A stretch of DNA of 64,000 bases from Sphingopyxis sp. JAI108. GTDB taxonomy: Bacteria; Pseudomonadota; Alphaproteobacteria; Sphingomonadales; Sphingomonadaceae. The notes beneath the pieces were generated by a model. It saw only the letters and a list, made by a program, of their open reading frames with translations. It had not been told where the DNA came from and did no database searches. The stretch spans positions 806,001-870,000 of the forward strand of contig NZ_JACCCJ010000001.1 in NCBI RefSeq assembly GCF_013410105.1. The letters are read 5' to 3'. This document shows positions 37,189 through 44,324 of the stretch, piece by piece (position 1 is the stretch's first letter; every line of letters starts with the position of its first letter). The position numbers and the translations under genes are program-made.

Positions 37189-38523
37189 ATGCGGAACACG
37201 CGTTACGGATTCTATGCGGCGCTGCTGGCGCTGCCGCTTGCTGCATGCGGGGTGTTCAAGGGCGACGGCGGGCCGAAGACGCCGACGATCGGCGATCGCG
37301 TGTCGATCCTGTCGAACGACAGCAGCATCAAGGTCGATCCCGCGACCGCCGCAATCGCGGTCGTCCTGCCCGAACCGGCGGTCAATGCGGCCTGGGCCCA
37401 GTCGGGCGGCAACGCGTCGAAATCGATGGGCCATCCGGCGCTCGGTGCGACGCGCGCGAAGCTGTGGGAAGCGAGCATCGCCGGCAGCACCAAGAAGCAG
37501 CGCCTCGCCTCGTCGCCGGTGATCGCCGACAACCGGCTGTTCACGGTCGATACCGATGCGGTCGTCTCGGCCTTTGCCGCCGACACCGGTGCGAAGCTGT
37601 GGAGCGCGGCGATCGGCAGCACCGGCAAGGATTTCAGGGATTCGCTGTTCGGCGGCGGCGCCGCGGTCGATGGCAATGTGGTCTATGCGACGAGCGGCGT
37701 CGGCGACGTCGCCGCGCTGAACGCTGCCGACGGCTCGGTGATCTGGAAGGTGAAGCCCGCCGGCCCGCTGCGCGGCGCGCCGACGGTCGCGTTCGGCGGC
37801 GTCTATGTGATCAGCCAGGATAACCAGATTTACGCGCTCAATGCCGCCAATGGCGCGGTGCAATGGCAGGCAACGGCATCGACCGAGGCCGGCAGCGTGT
37901 TCGGCGCGGCATCGCCGGCCGCCGGACAGGGCACGATCGTTGCCGGCTTCTCGTCGGGCGAGGTGCAGGCCTATCGCTACGAGAATGGCCGCGACCTGTG
38001 GGAAGACGCGCTCGCGCGCACGTCGATGGCGCTGTCGGTTTCGACGCTCACCGATGTCGACGCCGACCCGGTGGTCGACCGCGGCCATGTCTTCGCGCTC
38101 GGCCAGGGCGGCCGCATGGCAAGCTATGAACTCGTCACCGGCCAGCGCAGCTGGGAAATCTCGATCGCGGGCATTTCGACGCCCTATGTGGTCGGCGAAT
38201 GGGTCTATGCGATGACCGACGACGGCAAGCTGCTGTGCGTCGCGCGCGCGAACGGCAAGGTGCGCTGGCTCCAGCAGCTGGCGCGGTTCCGCGTCGAAAC
38301 CGAAAAGAAGAAGAAGGACCCGATCCGCTGGACGGGGCCGATCCTGGCCGGCGGCCGGCTGATCGCGGTCAACAGCGAGGGGACGCTGGCGGAATTTTCG
38401 CCGACCGACGGGTCGCTGCTGGCATCGACCGAATTCAAGTCGCCGCTGTCGCAGTCGCCGGTGGTCGCGAACAATATCTTGTACGTGCTCGCGGACGACG
38501 GGACGATCACGGCCTGGCGCTGA
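37189..38523 (+). CDS. bamB: Outer membrane assembly lipoprotein BamB
   Basis: 444 residues. The signal peptide ends in the lipobox LPLAAC. The rest is an eight-bladed PQQ-like beta propeller, visible as repeats such as ALNAADGSVIWK, ALNAANGAVQW and SYELVTGQRSWE. BamB assists BamA in inserting barrels into the outer membrane. The start at ATG 37189 lies one base after the yfgM-like stop; an upstream in-frame extension overlaps that gene and is rejected. Confidence 0.94.
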   Translation: MRNTRYGFYAALLALPLAACGVFKGDGGPKTPTIGDRVSILSNDSSIKVDPATAAIAVVLPEPAVNAAWAQSGGNASKSMGHPALGATRAKLWEASIAGSTKKQRLASSPVIADNRLFTVDTDAVVSAFAADTGAKLWSAAIGSTGKDFRDSLFGGGAAVDGNVVYATSGVGDVAALNAADGSVIWKVKPAGPLRGAPTVAFGGVYVISQDNQIYALNAANGAVQWQATASTEAGSVFGAASPAAGQGTIVAGFSSGEVQAYRYENGRDLWEDALARTSMALSVSTLTDVDADPVVDRGHVFALGQGGRMASYELVTGQRSWEISIAGISTPYVVGEWVYAMTDDGKLLCVARANGKVRWLQQLARFRVETEKKKKDPIRWTGPILAGGRLIAVNSEGTLAEFSPTDGSLLASTEFKSPLSQSPVVANNILYVLADDGTITAWR

Positions 38524-38549
38524 CGGAAACATCGCGCGGTCATTTGTCC

Positions 38550-38626
38550 CGTGTCCCCGAGCGAAGACGAGGCAGCGACCGTTCTCGCTCCGCTCGAACG
38601 AGCCCTCGCCTTCGCTCGGGAACACG
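38550..38626. repeat. Imperfect 23-bp inverted repeat between bamB and der
   Basis: Arms at 38550-38572 (CGTGTCCCCGAGCGAAG...) and 38604-38626 pair with two mismatches. It may terminate or attenuate transcription from bamB into der. It is related in style to the CGAGCGAAG dispersed repeats near obgE. Confidence 0.7.
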
Positions 38627-38667
38627 GCCGTATTTATCGCTTTATGCTTTGAAATGAGGACTCTGTA

Positions 38668-40071
38668 ATGTCGCGACACGCGACGATCGCCATTGTCGGT
38701 CGACCCAATGTGGGCAAATCGACGCTGTTCAACCGGCTGGTCGGCAAGCGCCTTGCGCTCGTTGACGACCAGCCGGGCGTGACGCGCGACCGCCGCGAAG
38801 GCGACGGCGAACTGCTCGGCCTGAAATTCACGATCGTCGATACCGCGGGTTTCGAGGATTATGACGCGGCGACCTTGCCCGGCCGGATGCGCGTCCAGAC
38901 CGAAAAGGCGGTGCGCGAGGCCGACGCCGCGCTGTTCATGATCGACGGCCGCGCCGGGGTAACCCCGCTCGACCAGGAAATCGCGCGCTGGCTGCGCAGC
39001 GAGGACACGCCGATCATCCTCCTCGTCAACAAGGCCGAAGGGAAACAGGGCGAAAACGGCCTGATGGAGAGCTATTCGCTCGGCTTCGACAATCCGGTGG
39101 CGCTCAGCGCCGAACATGGCGAAGGTGTCGTCGACCTGTTCGATGCGCTTCGCCCGATCGTCGAGGGTTTCGACGCCGCCGAGGCCGAAGCCCGGCTGCC
39201 TCCCGTCCTTCTTGGGGAAGATGGGGGCGAAGAGGATGAAGACGCGCCGCTCGGCCCGATGAAGCTCGCGATCGTCGGGCGCCCCAATGCGGGCAAGTCG
39301 ACGCTGATCAACCGCATGATCGGCGAAGACCGGCTGATCACGGGACCCGAAGCCGGGATCACGCGCGATTCGATCCGCGTCGACTGGCAATGGGAAAAGG
39401 ACGGCGAGGTCCACGAGATCCAGCTGTTCGACACCGCCGGCATGCGCAAGCGCGCCAAGGTGATCGACAAGCTGGAGAAATTGTCGGTTGCCGATGCGCT
39501 TCACGCGGTCGATTTCGCCGAGGTCGTCGTGCTGCTGCTCGATGCGACCAAGGGGCTGGAGGCGCAGGATCTGCGCATCGCCGACAGGGTGCTTCAGGAA
39601 GGACGCGCGCTGATCGTCGCGCTCAACAAATGGGACGTCGCCGAGGATCCGTCGGCGCTGTTCAACGGCGTGCGGGCGGCGCTCGACGACGGGCTGAGCC
39701 AGGTCAAGGGCGTGCCCGTGCTCAGCATTTCGGGCGCGACGGGCAAGGGTATCGACACGCTGGTCCGCGCCGCGTTCGAACAGCGCGAGATCTGGACCAA
39801 TCGCGTGTCGACCGCGCGGCTCAACCGCTGGTTCGAGGGTGCCGTCACGGCGAACCCGCCGCCGGCGCCCGGCGGCAAGCGCATCAAGCTGCGCTATATC
39901 ACGCAGGCGCGTACGCGGCCGCCGACCTTCGTCGTGTTCGGGTCGCGGACCGATGCGCTGCCGGGAAGCTATGAACGCTATCTGGTCAACGGGATGCGCA
40001 AGGAGCTGGGGTTCCAGGGCGTTCCGGTGCGGCTCAATTTCCGCAATTCGCGCAATCCGTATGACGAGTGA
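38668..40071 (+). CDS. der: Ribosome-associated GTPase Der (EngA)
   Basis: 467 residues with two tandem G domains. The first has GRPNVGKSTLFN near residue 10, DTAGFED and NKAEG. The second has GRPNAGKSTLIN near 209, DTAGMRKRAK and NKWD. A KH-like C-terminal domain follows. Der is needed for 50S assembly. An acidic linker (EDGGEEDEDAPLG) joins the domains. Start and length agree with the family. The stop overlaps the TusA-like gene by 11 bp. Confidence 0.97.
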   Translation: MSRHATIAIVGRPNVGKSTLFNRLVGKRLALVDDQPGVTRDRREGDGELLGLKFTIVDTAGFEDYDAATLPGRMRVQTEKAVREADAALFMIDGRAGVTPLDQEIARWLRSEDTPIILLVNKAEGKQGENGLMESYSLGFDNPVALSAEHGEGVVDLFDALRPIVEGFDAAEAEARLPPVLLGEDGGEEDEDAPLGPMKLAIVGRPNAGKSTLINRMIGEDRLITGPEAGITRDSIRVDWQWEKDGEVHEIQLFDTAGMRKRAKVIDKLEKLSVADALHAVDFAEVVVLLLDATKGLEAQDLRIADRVLQEGRALIVALNKWDVAEDPSALFNGVRAALDDGLSQVKGVPVLSISGATGKGIDTLVRAAFEQREIWTNRVSTARLNRWFEGAVTANPPPAPGGKRIKLRYITQARTRPPTFVVFGSRTDALPGSYERYLVNGMRKELGFQGVPVRLNFRNSRNPYDE

Positions 40072-40285
40072 CGGATCGGCGCTGGTCGTCGATGCGCGCG
40101 GGATGCGCTGTCCCTGGCCTGCGCTGCGCCTCGCCCGCGCGATGCGCGATGCGCGCGAAGTGCTGCTGATCGCCGACGATCCGCAGGCCGGCCGTGAGGT
40201 AGCGGCGCTTGCCGACGAACATGGCTGGCGGGTCGAGGATGCGACGCCGGCCACCGCGGGGCGCTGGCGCGTACGCCGCGACTGA
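40061..40285 (+). CDS. TusA-family sulfurtransferase-like protein
   Basis: 74 residues. VVDARGMRCPWPALRLARAM contains the C-P-x-P motif that starts helix 1 in TusA/SirA proteins, with Cys as the persulfide carrier. The length is standard. It starts inside the der 3' end (11-bp overlap), so translation is probably coupled. The recipient pathway (tRNA thiolation, molybdenum cofactor or other) is unknown. Confidence 0.88.
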   Translation: MTSDGSALVVDARGMRCPWPALRLARAMRDAREVLLIADDPQAGREVAALADEHGWRVEDATPATAGRWRVRRD

Positions 40286-40402
40286 CCCGAAACGGGGCGG
40301 CTTTGGCCGCACGCTAGCCGTCAGCGTAACGTCTTTTTTACCCAAGTTGGGCATGGAACGGCCGGGACCACGGCCGAATATGAACACCAAGGGACGAAAG
40401 CA

Positions 40403-40807
40403 TTGGACGAAATTCTGGTCGATTGGGATGAGTTTCGCGCGACGCGCACCGAATTGGGTGCCGCATTCGTACGGATTCTCGGCTATTTTCGCGAAGACGG
40501 GACCAAGTCGGTCGCCGCGATCGAAGAGGCGATGCGTGCGCGCGACGCGCGCGGTCTCGTGATGCCCGCCCACACGCTGAAGAGCGAAGCGCGCCAGTTC
40601 GGCGGAGAGAAACTCGGCGCGCTGGCCGAGGATATCGAGATGTTCGCGCGCCACTGCGTCGAAAGCCAGACCAGTCCCGAGGAGTATCTGCCGCGCGTGG
40701 TCACGCTGCGTCCGCTGTTCGAGGAAACGCTGGCCGCGCTCGAGCGCGAAGCCAATCCACTCGTCCAGCGCCGCCCTTCGGGTTTCGGTCGCGCGGCGAG
40801 TTACTGA
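40403..40807 (+). CDS. Stand-alone Hpt (histidine phosphotransfer) protein
   Basis: 134 residues. AHTLKSEARQFGGEKLG holds the phospho-accepting His57 in the H-x-L-K motif of Hpt domains, with a four-helix pattern around it. No kinase or receiver domain is attached, so it should relay phosphate between a hybrid kinase and a response regulator encoded elsewhere. It starts at TTG with AAGGGA upstream. The 3' end overlaps the convergent DUF418 gene by seven bases. Confidence 0.87.
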   Translation: MDEILVDWDEFRATRTELGAAFVRILGYFREDGTKSVAAIEEAMRARDARGLVMPAHTLKSEARQFGGEKLGALAEDIEMFARHCVESQTSPEEYLPRVVTLRPLFEETLAALEREANPLVQRRPSGFGRAASY

Positions 40808-42057
40808 GCGGCTGCGGCCTTCTTCATCGGCTGAACCCGCCAGCGCGACAGGCTGCGCCACAGCCATTCGAGCGGCCCATAATGATAGCGTTCGAGCCAG
40901 GGTTTCGACCATAGCAACATCGCGGCCCACATGCCGAAGCAGAAAAGGTAGAGCGGCAGGCGGCCGACGCTGCCAAACAGGCCGAGCCCATAGCCATAGA
41001 AAATCGTCGTCATCACGATCGAGGTCGCGAGATAGTTGGTGAAGGCCATGCGCCCCGCCGCGGCGAGGCGCGAGCGCACGGCGTCGCTCGCCCTGGTCTT
41101 GATGAGCAGCATGATCAGCGCCGCCCAACCGACGGTCATCAGCGTATCGAACGGGATCGACAGCACGATCGTCGAGCCGAAGATCGCCACGGCGTCATAG
41201 CCCGCCTCCATCTGATAGACGGCAAGCCCCGCCAGCGGCGGCGCCGCGACCAGAAAACAGATGATGGCCCATTTGCGATAGCGCGCGGCGTCCCATTCGC
41301 CGGTCAGCATGCGCGATTTGAACAGCGCCATGCCGACCAGCATCAGCCCCATTGTTTCCCACAGGAACAGGCTGAGGAAAAAGAGCGGGTCGCCGGCCAT
41401 GTCTCCGGTCCGATGCGCGACGATGCCGGAATAGCTGCCGAGGTACAGCGCCATTTCCTTTGCATAGGCCGGCGTCGAGGGGCCCATGTCGGCGTTCATC
41501 TGGGCCAGCGCCTCCTTCATGCTTGCCGCGACCTCGGGCGGCAGCGTGCCGGCCTGTGCCATCGCGAGCGACGTCCACAGGCTGCCGGGCAGACCGATGC
41601 CGATCAGGAAGAAGGGGATCGACCAGAGCAGGAGCGCCTTGACCGACAGGTTGCGGAACAGGAAGAGCAGCAGCCCGCACATCGCATAAAGGAAGAGGAT
41701 GTCGCCGAACCAGATCAGGTAGAAATGGACGAGGCCGAAGATCGCGAGCCAGAACATACGCGAATAATGCGCGCCCGCGGCGCTGCGCCCCGCCGCAGCG
41801 GCGCTGTCGATGACGAGCAACGTGCTCGCCCCGAACAGCATCGAAAACATGCCGCGCATCTTGGAATCGACAAATATGAAGTTGAAGAACCAGGTCGCGA
41901 TGTCGGCGGCGCCCGGCGGCCCGCCCGCAGCGGGATTCGCATAAGCGGGGAAGGGCAGGGCGAAGGCAACGATGTTCATCGCCAATATGCCCATCACCGC
42001 GACGCCGCGAATGGCATCGAGGCTTTCATAACGCGTCGCCGTCGCCGGACTGTCCAT
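40801..42057 (-). CDS. DUF418-family integral membrane protein
   Basis: 418 residues with about ten membrane helices. ESLDAIRGVAVMGILAMNIVAF is the typical DUF418 N-terminus (N-terminal acyltransferase-3-like R-G-x-A motif). The C-terminal GPLEWLWRSLSRWRVQP is the highly conserved DUF418 end. A transport or acyl-transfer role has been proposed for relatives but is not established. It diverges from the COQ4 gene. Confidence 0.9.
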   Translation of the reverse strand: MDSPATATRYESLDAIRGVAVMGILAMNIVAFALPFPAYANPAAGGPPGAADIATWFFNFIFVDSKMRGMFSMLFGASTLLVIDSAAAAGRSAAGAHYSRMFWLAIFGLVHFYLIWFGDILFLYAMCGLLLFLFRNLSVKALLLWSIPFFLIGIGLPGSLWTSLAMAQAGTLPPEVAASMKEALAQMNADMGPSTPAYAKEMALYLGSYSGIVAHRTGDMAGDPLFFLSLFLWETMGLMLVGMALFKSRMLTGEWDAARYRKWAIICFLVAAPPLAGLAVYQMEAGYDAVAIFGSTIVLSIPFDTLMTVGWAALIMLLIKTRASDAVRSRLAAAGRMAFTNYLATSIVMTTIFYGYGLGLFGSVGRLPLYLFCFGMWAAMLLWSKPWLERYHYGPLEWLWRSLSRWRVQPMKKAAAAQ

Positions 42058-42149
42058 GCCGCATTCCCCTTCGGCCGAGCGCGCAGGGGTATCGTGCGCG
42101 GCGAGGAGCGTCGAGCGGATTCTTGCGCGCGTCGGGAGCGGTGTTAACG

Positions 42150-42182
42150 CACTATTGACATCTGTGTCAGTAATGTTATTTC
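42150..42182. promoter_or_regulatory. Promoter and TetR-type operator before the COQ4 gene
   Basis: TTGACA (42155-42160) and TATTTC (42177-42182) are 16 bp apart. Overlapping the -35 is a perfect inverted repeat TGACA-TCTG-TGTCA (42156-42169) followed by GTAA. The first 12 bases, CACTATTGACAT, and the AGTAA and TATTTC segments are identical to the element at 23615 beside the TetR gene. Confidence 0.6.
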
Positions 42183-42214
42183 GACAGCATTATCTGATTC
42201 GAGCGAGAGCCGCC

Positions 42215-42994
42215 ATGATCCCCACCATCTTCTCCCACCCCGACCGCCAGCCGCAGAAGTTCCGCCCCTTCAAGGCGCTTCAGCACTTCCGCAAGCTGAT
42301 CGCGGACAAGGAGGATACCGAGCAGGTGTTCCACATCTTCGAGAATCTGCCGCGCAAAGGCTTCATGGCCGACGCCCGCGCCTTCGTCGAAAGCGAAAAG
42401 GGCCGGCGGCTGATGGCGAGCGAGCCCTATCTGCCCGACCTGCTCGACGATCATGCGTGGATCGACCAGCTGCCCGAAGGCAGCGTCGGCCACGCCTATG
42501 TCACCTTCATGCGCCGCGAAGGCCTGTCGGCGGCGGGCCTCGTCGCCGAAGCCGACAAGATGGGCCGCCCCAAGTTCGACGACCAGGTGCAATGGTATTC
42601 GAACCGCCTGCGCGACACGCACGACCTGTTCCACATCCTGACCGGCTATGGCCGCGACGCGCTGGGCGAACAGTGCGTGCTCGGCTTTACCTATGGCCAG
42701 ACGGGCAATTACGGCAATTTCTTCATCGCCTATGCCGGCGGTTATGAAGTGAAGCGCGGCGTGAAGGCCGACGCCCCGGTGTTCGGCGCGATCCGTCAGG
42801 GCCAGCGTAACGGCAAGGCGGCCAAGGCGATCATCGAGCAGGATATCCGCGCGCTGCTCGCCGAACCGCTCGAAGCCGCGCGTGCGCGGCTGGGGATCGG
42901 CAAGCCGACGCTCTATGAAGAAGCGCACCGCGCGTATCGGAGCCGCGGGATCGATCCGTATAACTTCCTCGCGGCAAAGGCCGCGATGGCGTGA
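42215..42994 (+). CDS. COQ4-family protein
   Basis: 259 residues. The family motif HDxxH-x11-E is intact: DTHDLFHILTGYGRD followed by ALGE. COQ4 supports ubiquinone synthesis and has been linked to C1 modification of the quinone ring; bacterial homologues may do likewise or act on related lipids. ATG 42215 (MIPTIFSHPDRQPQKF) places the start downstream of the predicted promoter; the open frame further upstream crosses that promoter and is rejected. It is alone, followed by the repeat-flanked DUF559 gene. Confidence 0.9.
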   Translation: MIPTIFSHPDRQPQKFRPFKALQHFRKLIADKEDTEQVFHIFENLPRKGFMADARAFVESEKGRRLMASEPYLPDLLDDHAWIDQLPEGSVGHAYVTFMRREGLSAAGLVAEADKMGRPKFDDQVQWYSNRLRDTHDLFHILTGYGRDALGEQCVLGFTYGQTGNYGNFFIAYAGGYEVKRGVKADAPVFGAIRQGQRNGKAAKAIIEQDIRALLAEPLEAARARLGIGKPTLYEEAHRAYRSRGIDPYNFLAAKAAMA

Positions 42995-42997
42995 TCC

Positions 42998-43058
42998 AGA
43001 TCCTCCCCATCGCGAAGCGTTGGGGAGGGGGACCGCCGCGAAGCGGTGGTGGAGGGGT
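42998..43058. repeat. Left inverted repeat of the DUF559 cassette
   Basis: A 61-bp element beginning AGATCCTCCCCATCGCGAAG and ending GGTGGTGGAGGGGT. It is complementary over almost its whole length to 43416-43478, apart from a short variable internal hairpin. It begins three bases after the COQ4 stop and ends two bases before the DUF559 stop. Confidence 0.9.
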
Positions 43059-43059
43059 T

Positions 43060-43410
43060 CTAGCTCTCGGTACAGAGCCTGACGATGCTGTCTGCGACAG
43101 CGGCTGGGTCGGCGAGTACGTCCTTCGCGGCGATCCGAAGCACCCGTATTCCTTGCGATTCGAGCCACTGATATCTCGCCTCATCGCGTTCCGCTCTGTC
43201 CCCCATATCATGGGCGAGGCCATCGATCTCGATCGCCAGCTTCAATTCGAACACATAGAAATCGAGCACATATCGGCCGATCGGATGCTGGCGCCGGAAT
43301 TTGACATAGCCCGGCTGTTTTCTCAGGATTTGCCACAACAGCACTTCGGGTAGCGACATCTTGCGGCGGAGCCGTCGGGCATTTTTATAGGCGTTGTTGC
43401 TTGGCGGCAC
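43060..43410 (-). CDS. DUF559 endonuclease-like protein
   Basis: 116 residues of the DUF559 family, which has a PD-(D/E)xK/Vsr-like nuclease fold. LRRKMSLPEVLLWQILR is the usual start; FRRQHPIGRYVLDFYVFELKLAIEIDG (in two pieces, the Asp and the E-x-D-G of the core) and LESQGIRVLRI follow. The GTG at 43410 is six bases downstream of GGAGGGG, which is the end of the flanking repeat; GTG codons at 43425 and 43428 are alternatives. It sits exactly between the two inverted repeats. Function is unknown; mobility or repair links are inferences. Confidence 0.88.
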   Translation of the reverse strand: MPPSNNAYKNARRLRRKMSLPEVLLWQILRKQPGYVKFRRQHPIGRYVLDFYVFELKLAIEIDGLAHDMGDRAERDEARYQWLESQGIRVLRIAAKDVLADPAAVADSIVRLCTES

Positions 43411-43415
43411 GCTTG

Positions 43416-43478
43416 ACCCCTCCACCACGCCCTTCGGGCGCGGTCCCCCTCCCCATCGCTTCGCGAAGGGGAGGATCT
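43416..43478. repeat. Right inverted repeat of the DUF559 cassette
   Basis: A 63-bp element, the reverse complement of the left copy with two point differences and a different internal hairpin (GCCCGAAGGGCG against CGCGAAGCGG). On the minus strand its end GGTGGAGGGG supplies a Shine-Dalgarno for the DUF559 gene. Its other end overlaps the stop codon of the DUF72 gene. Confidence 0.9.
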
Positions 43479-44214
43479 ATCTTAGCTTCGCAATCAGCGC
43501 CTGTGCCGCTGCGGGGTTGCGGACTTTCGCGCCGGATATGAAGAAGATATAGACGTCGCGATCGCCCTCTGCCCAGTCCTTGGCGCGCTTGGCCCAAGCG
43601 TCGAGCGCCTTTGCGTCATATCCCGTTGCGATGTCTTCCTGGCTGCGCTGCAATCGCGCATAGGTGAAGTCGGCGGTCTGTTCGTCGATGCACGGAAATT
43701 CGTCGCTGTCGGCGAAGACGACCGCCATGTTGCGCTCGCGCAGCATGTCGATGAACGCCGGGTCGCGGAAGCTTTCGTGCCGTACCTCGATCGCATGGCG
43801 CAACGGCAGGCCGTCCTGCGCATCGGGCAGCAGGTCGAGGAAGCCTGCGAAATCGTCAGGCACGAATTTCTTCGTAGCCATGAACTGCCAGTGGATCGGT
43901 CCGAGCCGGTCGCCGAGCCGCGTGATGCCCTGCGTCAGGAATTTCTCGATCGATGCCGCGCCTTCGGCCAGCACCTTGCGGTTCGTCGTGAAGCGTGACG
44001 CCTTGACGCTGAACTGGAAGCCGTCCGGAACCGACGCGGCCCAATTGGCGAAGGTTTCGGGCTTCTGGCTGCCATAATAGGTGCCGTTGATCTCGATCCC
44101 GCTCAGATACTGGCCGGCATATTCGAGCTCGCGCTTTTGCGCGAGGCCAGCGGGGTAGAAGGGGCCGCGCCACGGTTCGTAGGTCCAGCCGCCGACTCCG
44201 ACATAGATGCTCAT
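43477..44214 (-). CDS. DUF72-family (YecE-like) protein
   Basis: 245 residues, TIM-barrel type. MSIYVGVGGWTYEPWRGPFYP is the family N-terminus. EINGTYYGSQKPETFANWA and HAIEVRHESFRDP are the conserved barrel motifs, and YIFFISGAKVRNPAAA ends it. Function of DUF72 is not established. The ATG at 44214 has a strong GGAGGTG upstream. The reading frame continues further upstream only because it translates a dispersed repeat. Confidence 0.92.
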   Translation of the reverse strand: MSIYVGVGGWTYEPWRGPFYPAGLAQKRELEYAGQYLSGIEINGTYYGSQKPETFANWAASVPDGFQFSVKASRFTTNRKVLAEGAASIEKFLTQGITRLGDRLGPIHWQFMATKKFVPDDFAGFLDLLPDAQDGLPLRHAIEVRHESFRDPAFIDMLRERNMAVVFADSDEFPCIDEQTADFTYARLQRSQEDIATGYDAKALDAWAKRAKDWAEGDRDVYIFFISGAKVRNPAAAQALIAKLR

Positions 44215-44246
44215 ATGCGCGTCACCTCCGTGCCAAAACACTTCGC

Positions 44247-44316
44247 CATTGCGAGCGTAGCGAAGCAATCCAGGGCGTGACAAGCCGCTCTGGATTGCTT
44301 CGCTACGCTCGCAATG
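44247..44316. repeat. CATTGCGAG-type dispersed inverted repeat (copy 3)
   Basis: Perfect 27-bp arms at 44247-44273 and 44290-44316 with a 16-bp spacer, the same spacer length as copy 2. It lies between purL (downstream end at 44325) and the DUF72 start. This copy has GCGTAGCG in place of GCGAAGCG in both arms, a compensated change that argues for selection on pairing. Confidence 0.9.
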
Positions 44317-44324
44317 ACGGATGG

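Noticed and set aside
37093-40254. Very long open frame on the minus strand across yfgM-like, bamB and der
   Set aside because: It is antisense to three well-recognised proteins; long antisense frames are expected in high-GC DNA, and the translation has low-complexity Arg/Asp/Ala bias with no family motif.
42998-43478. Reading the DUF559 cassette as an insertion sequence
   Set aside because: No transposase motif is present and no target-site duplication could be seen; it is reported as a repeat-flanked cassette instead.
44215-44283. N-terminal extension of the DUF72 protein
   Set aside because: The extension reads through the CATTGCGAG repeat, while ATG 44214 has a strong Shine-Dalgarno and the family N-terminus.
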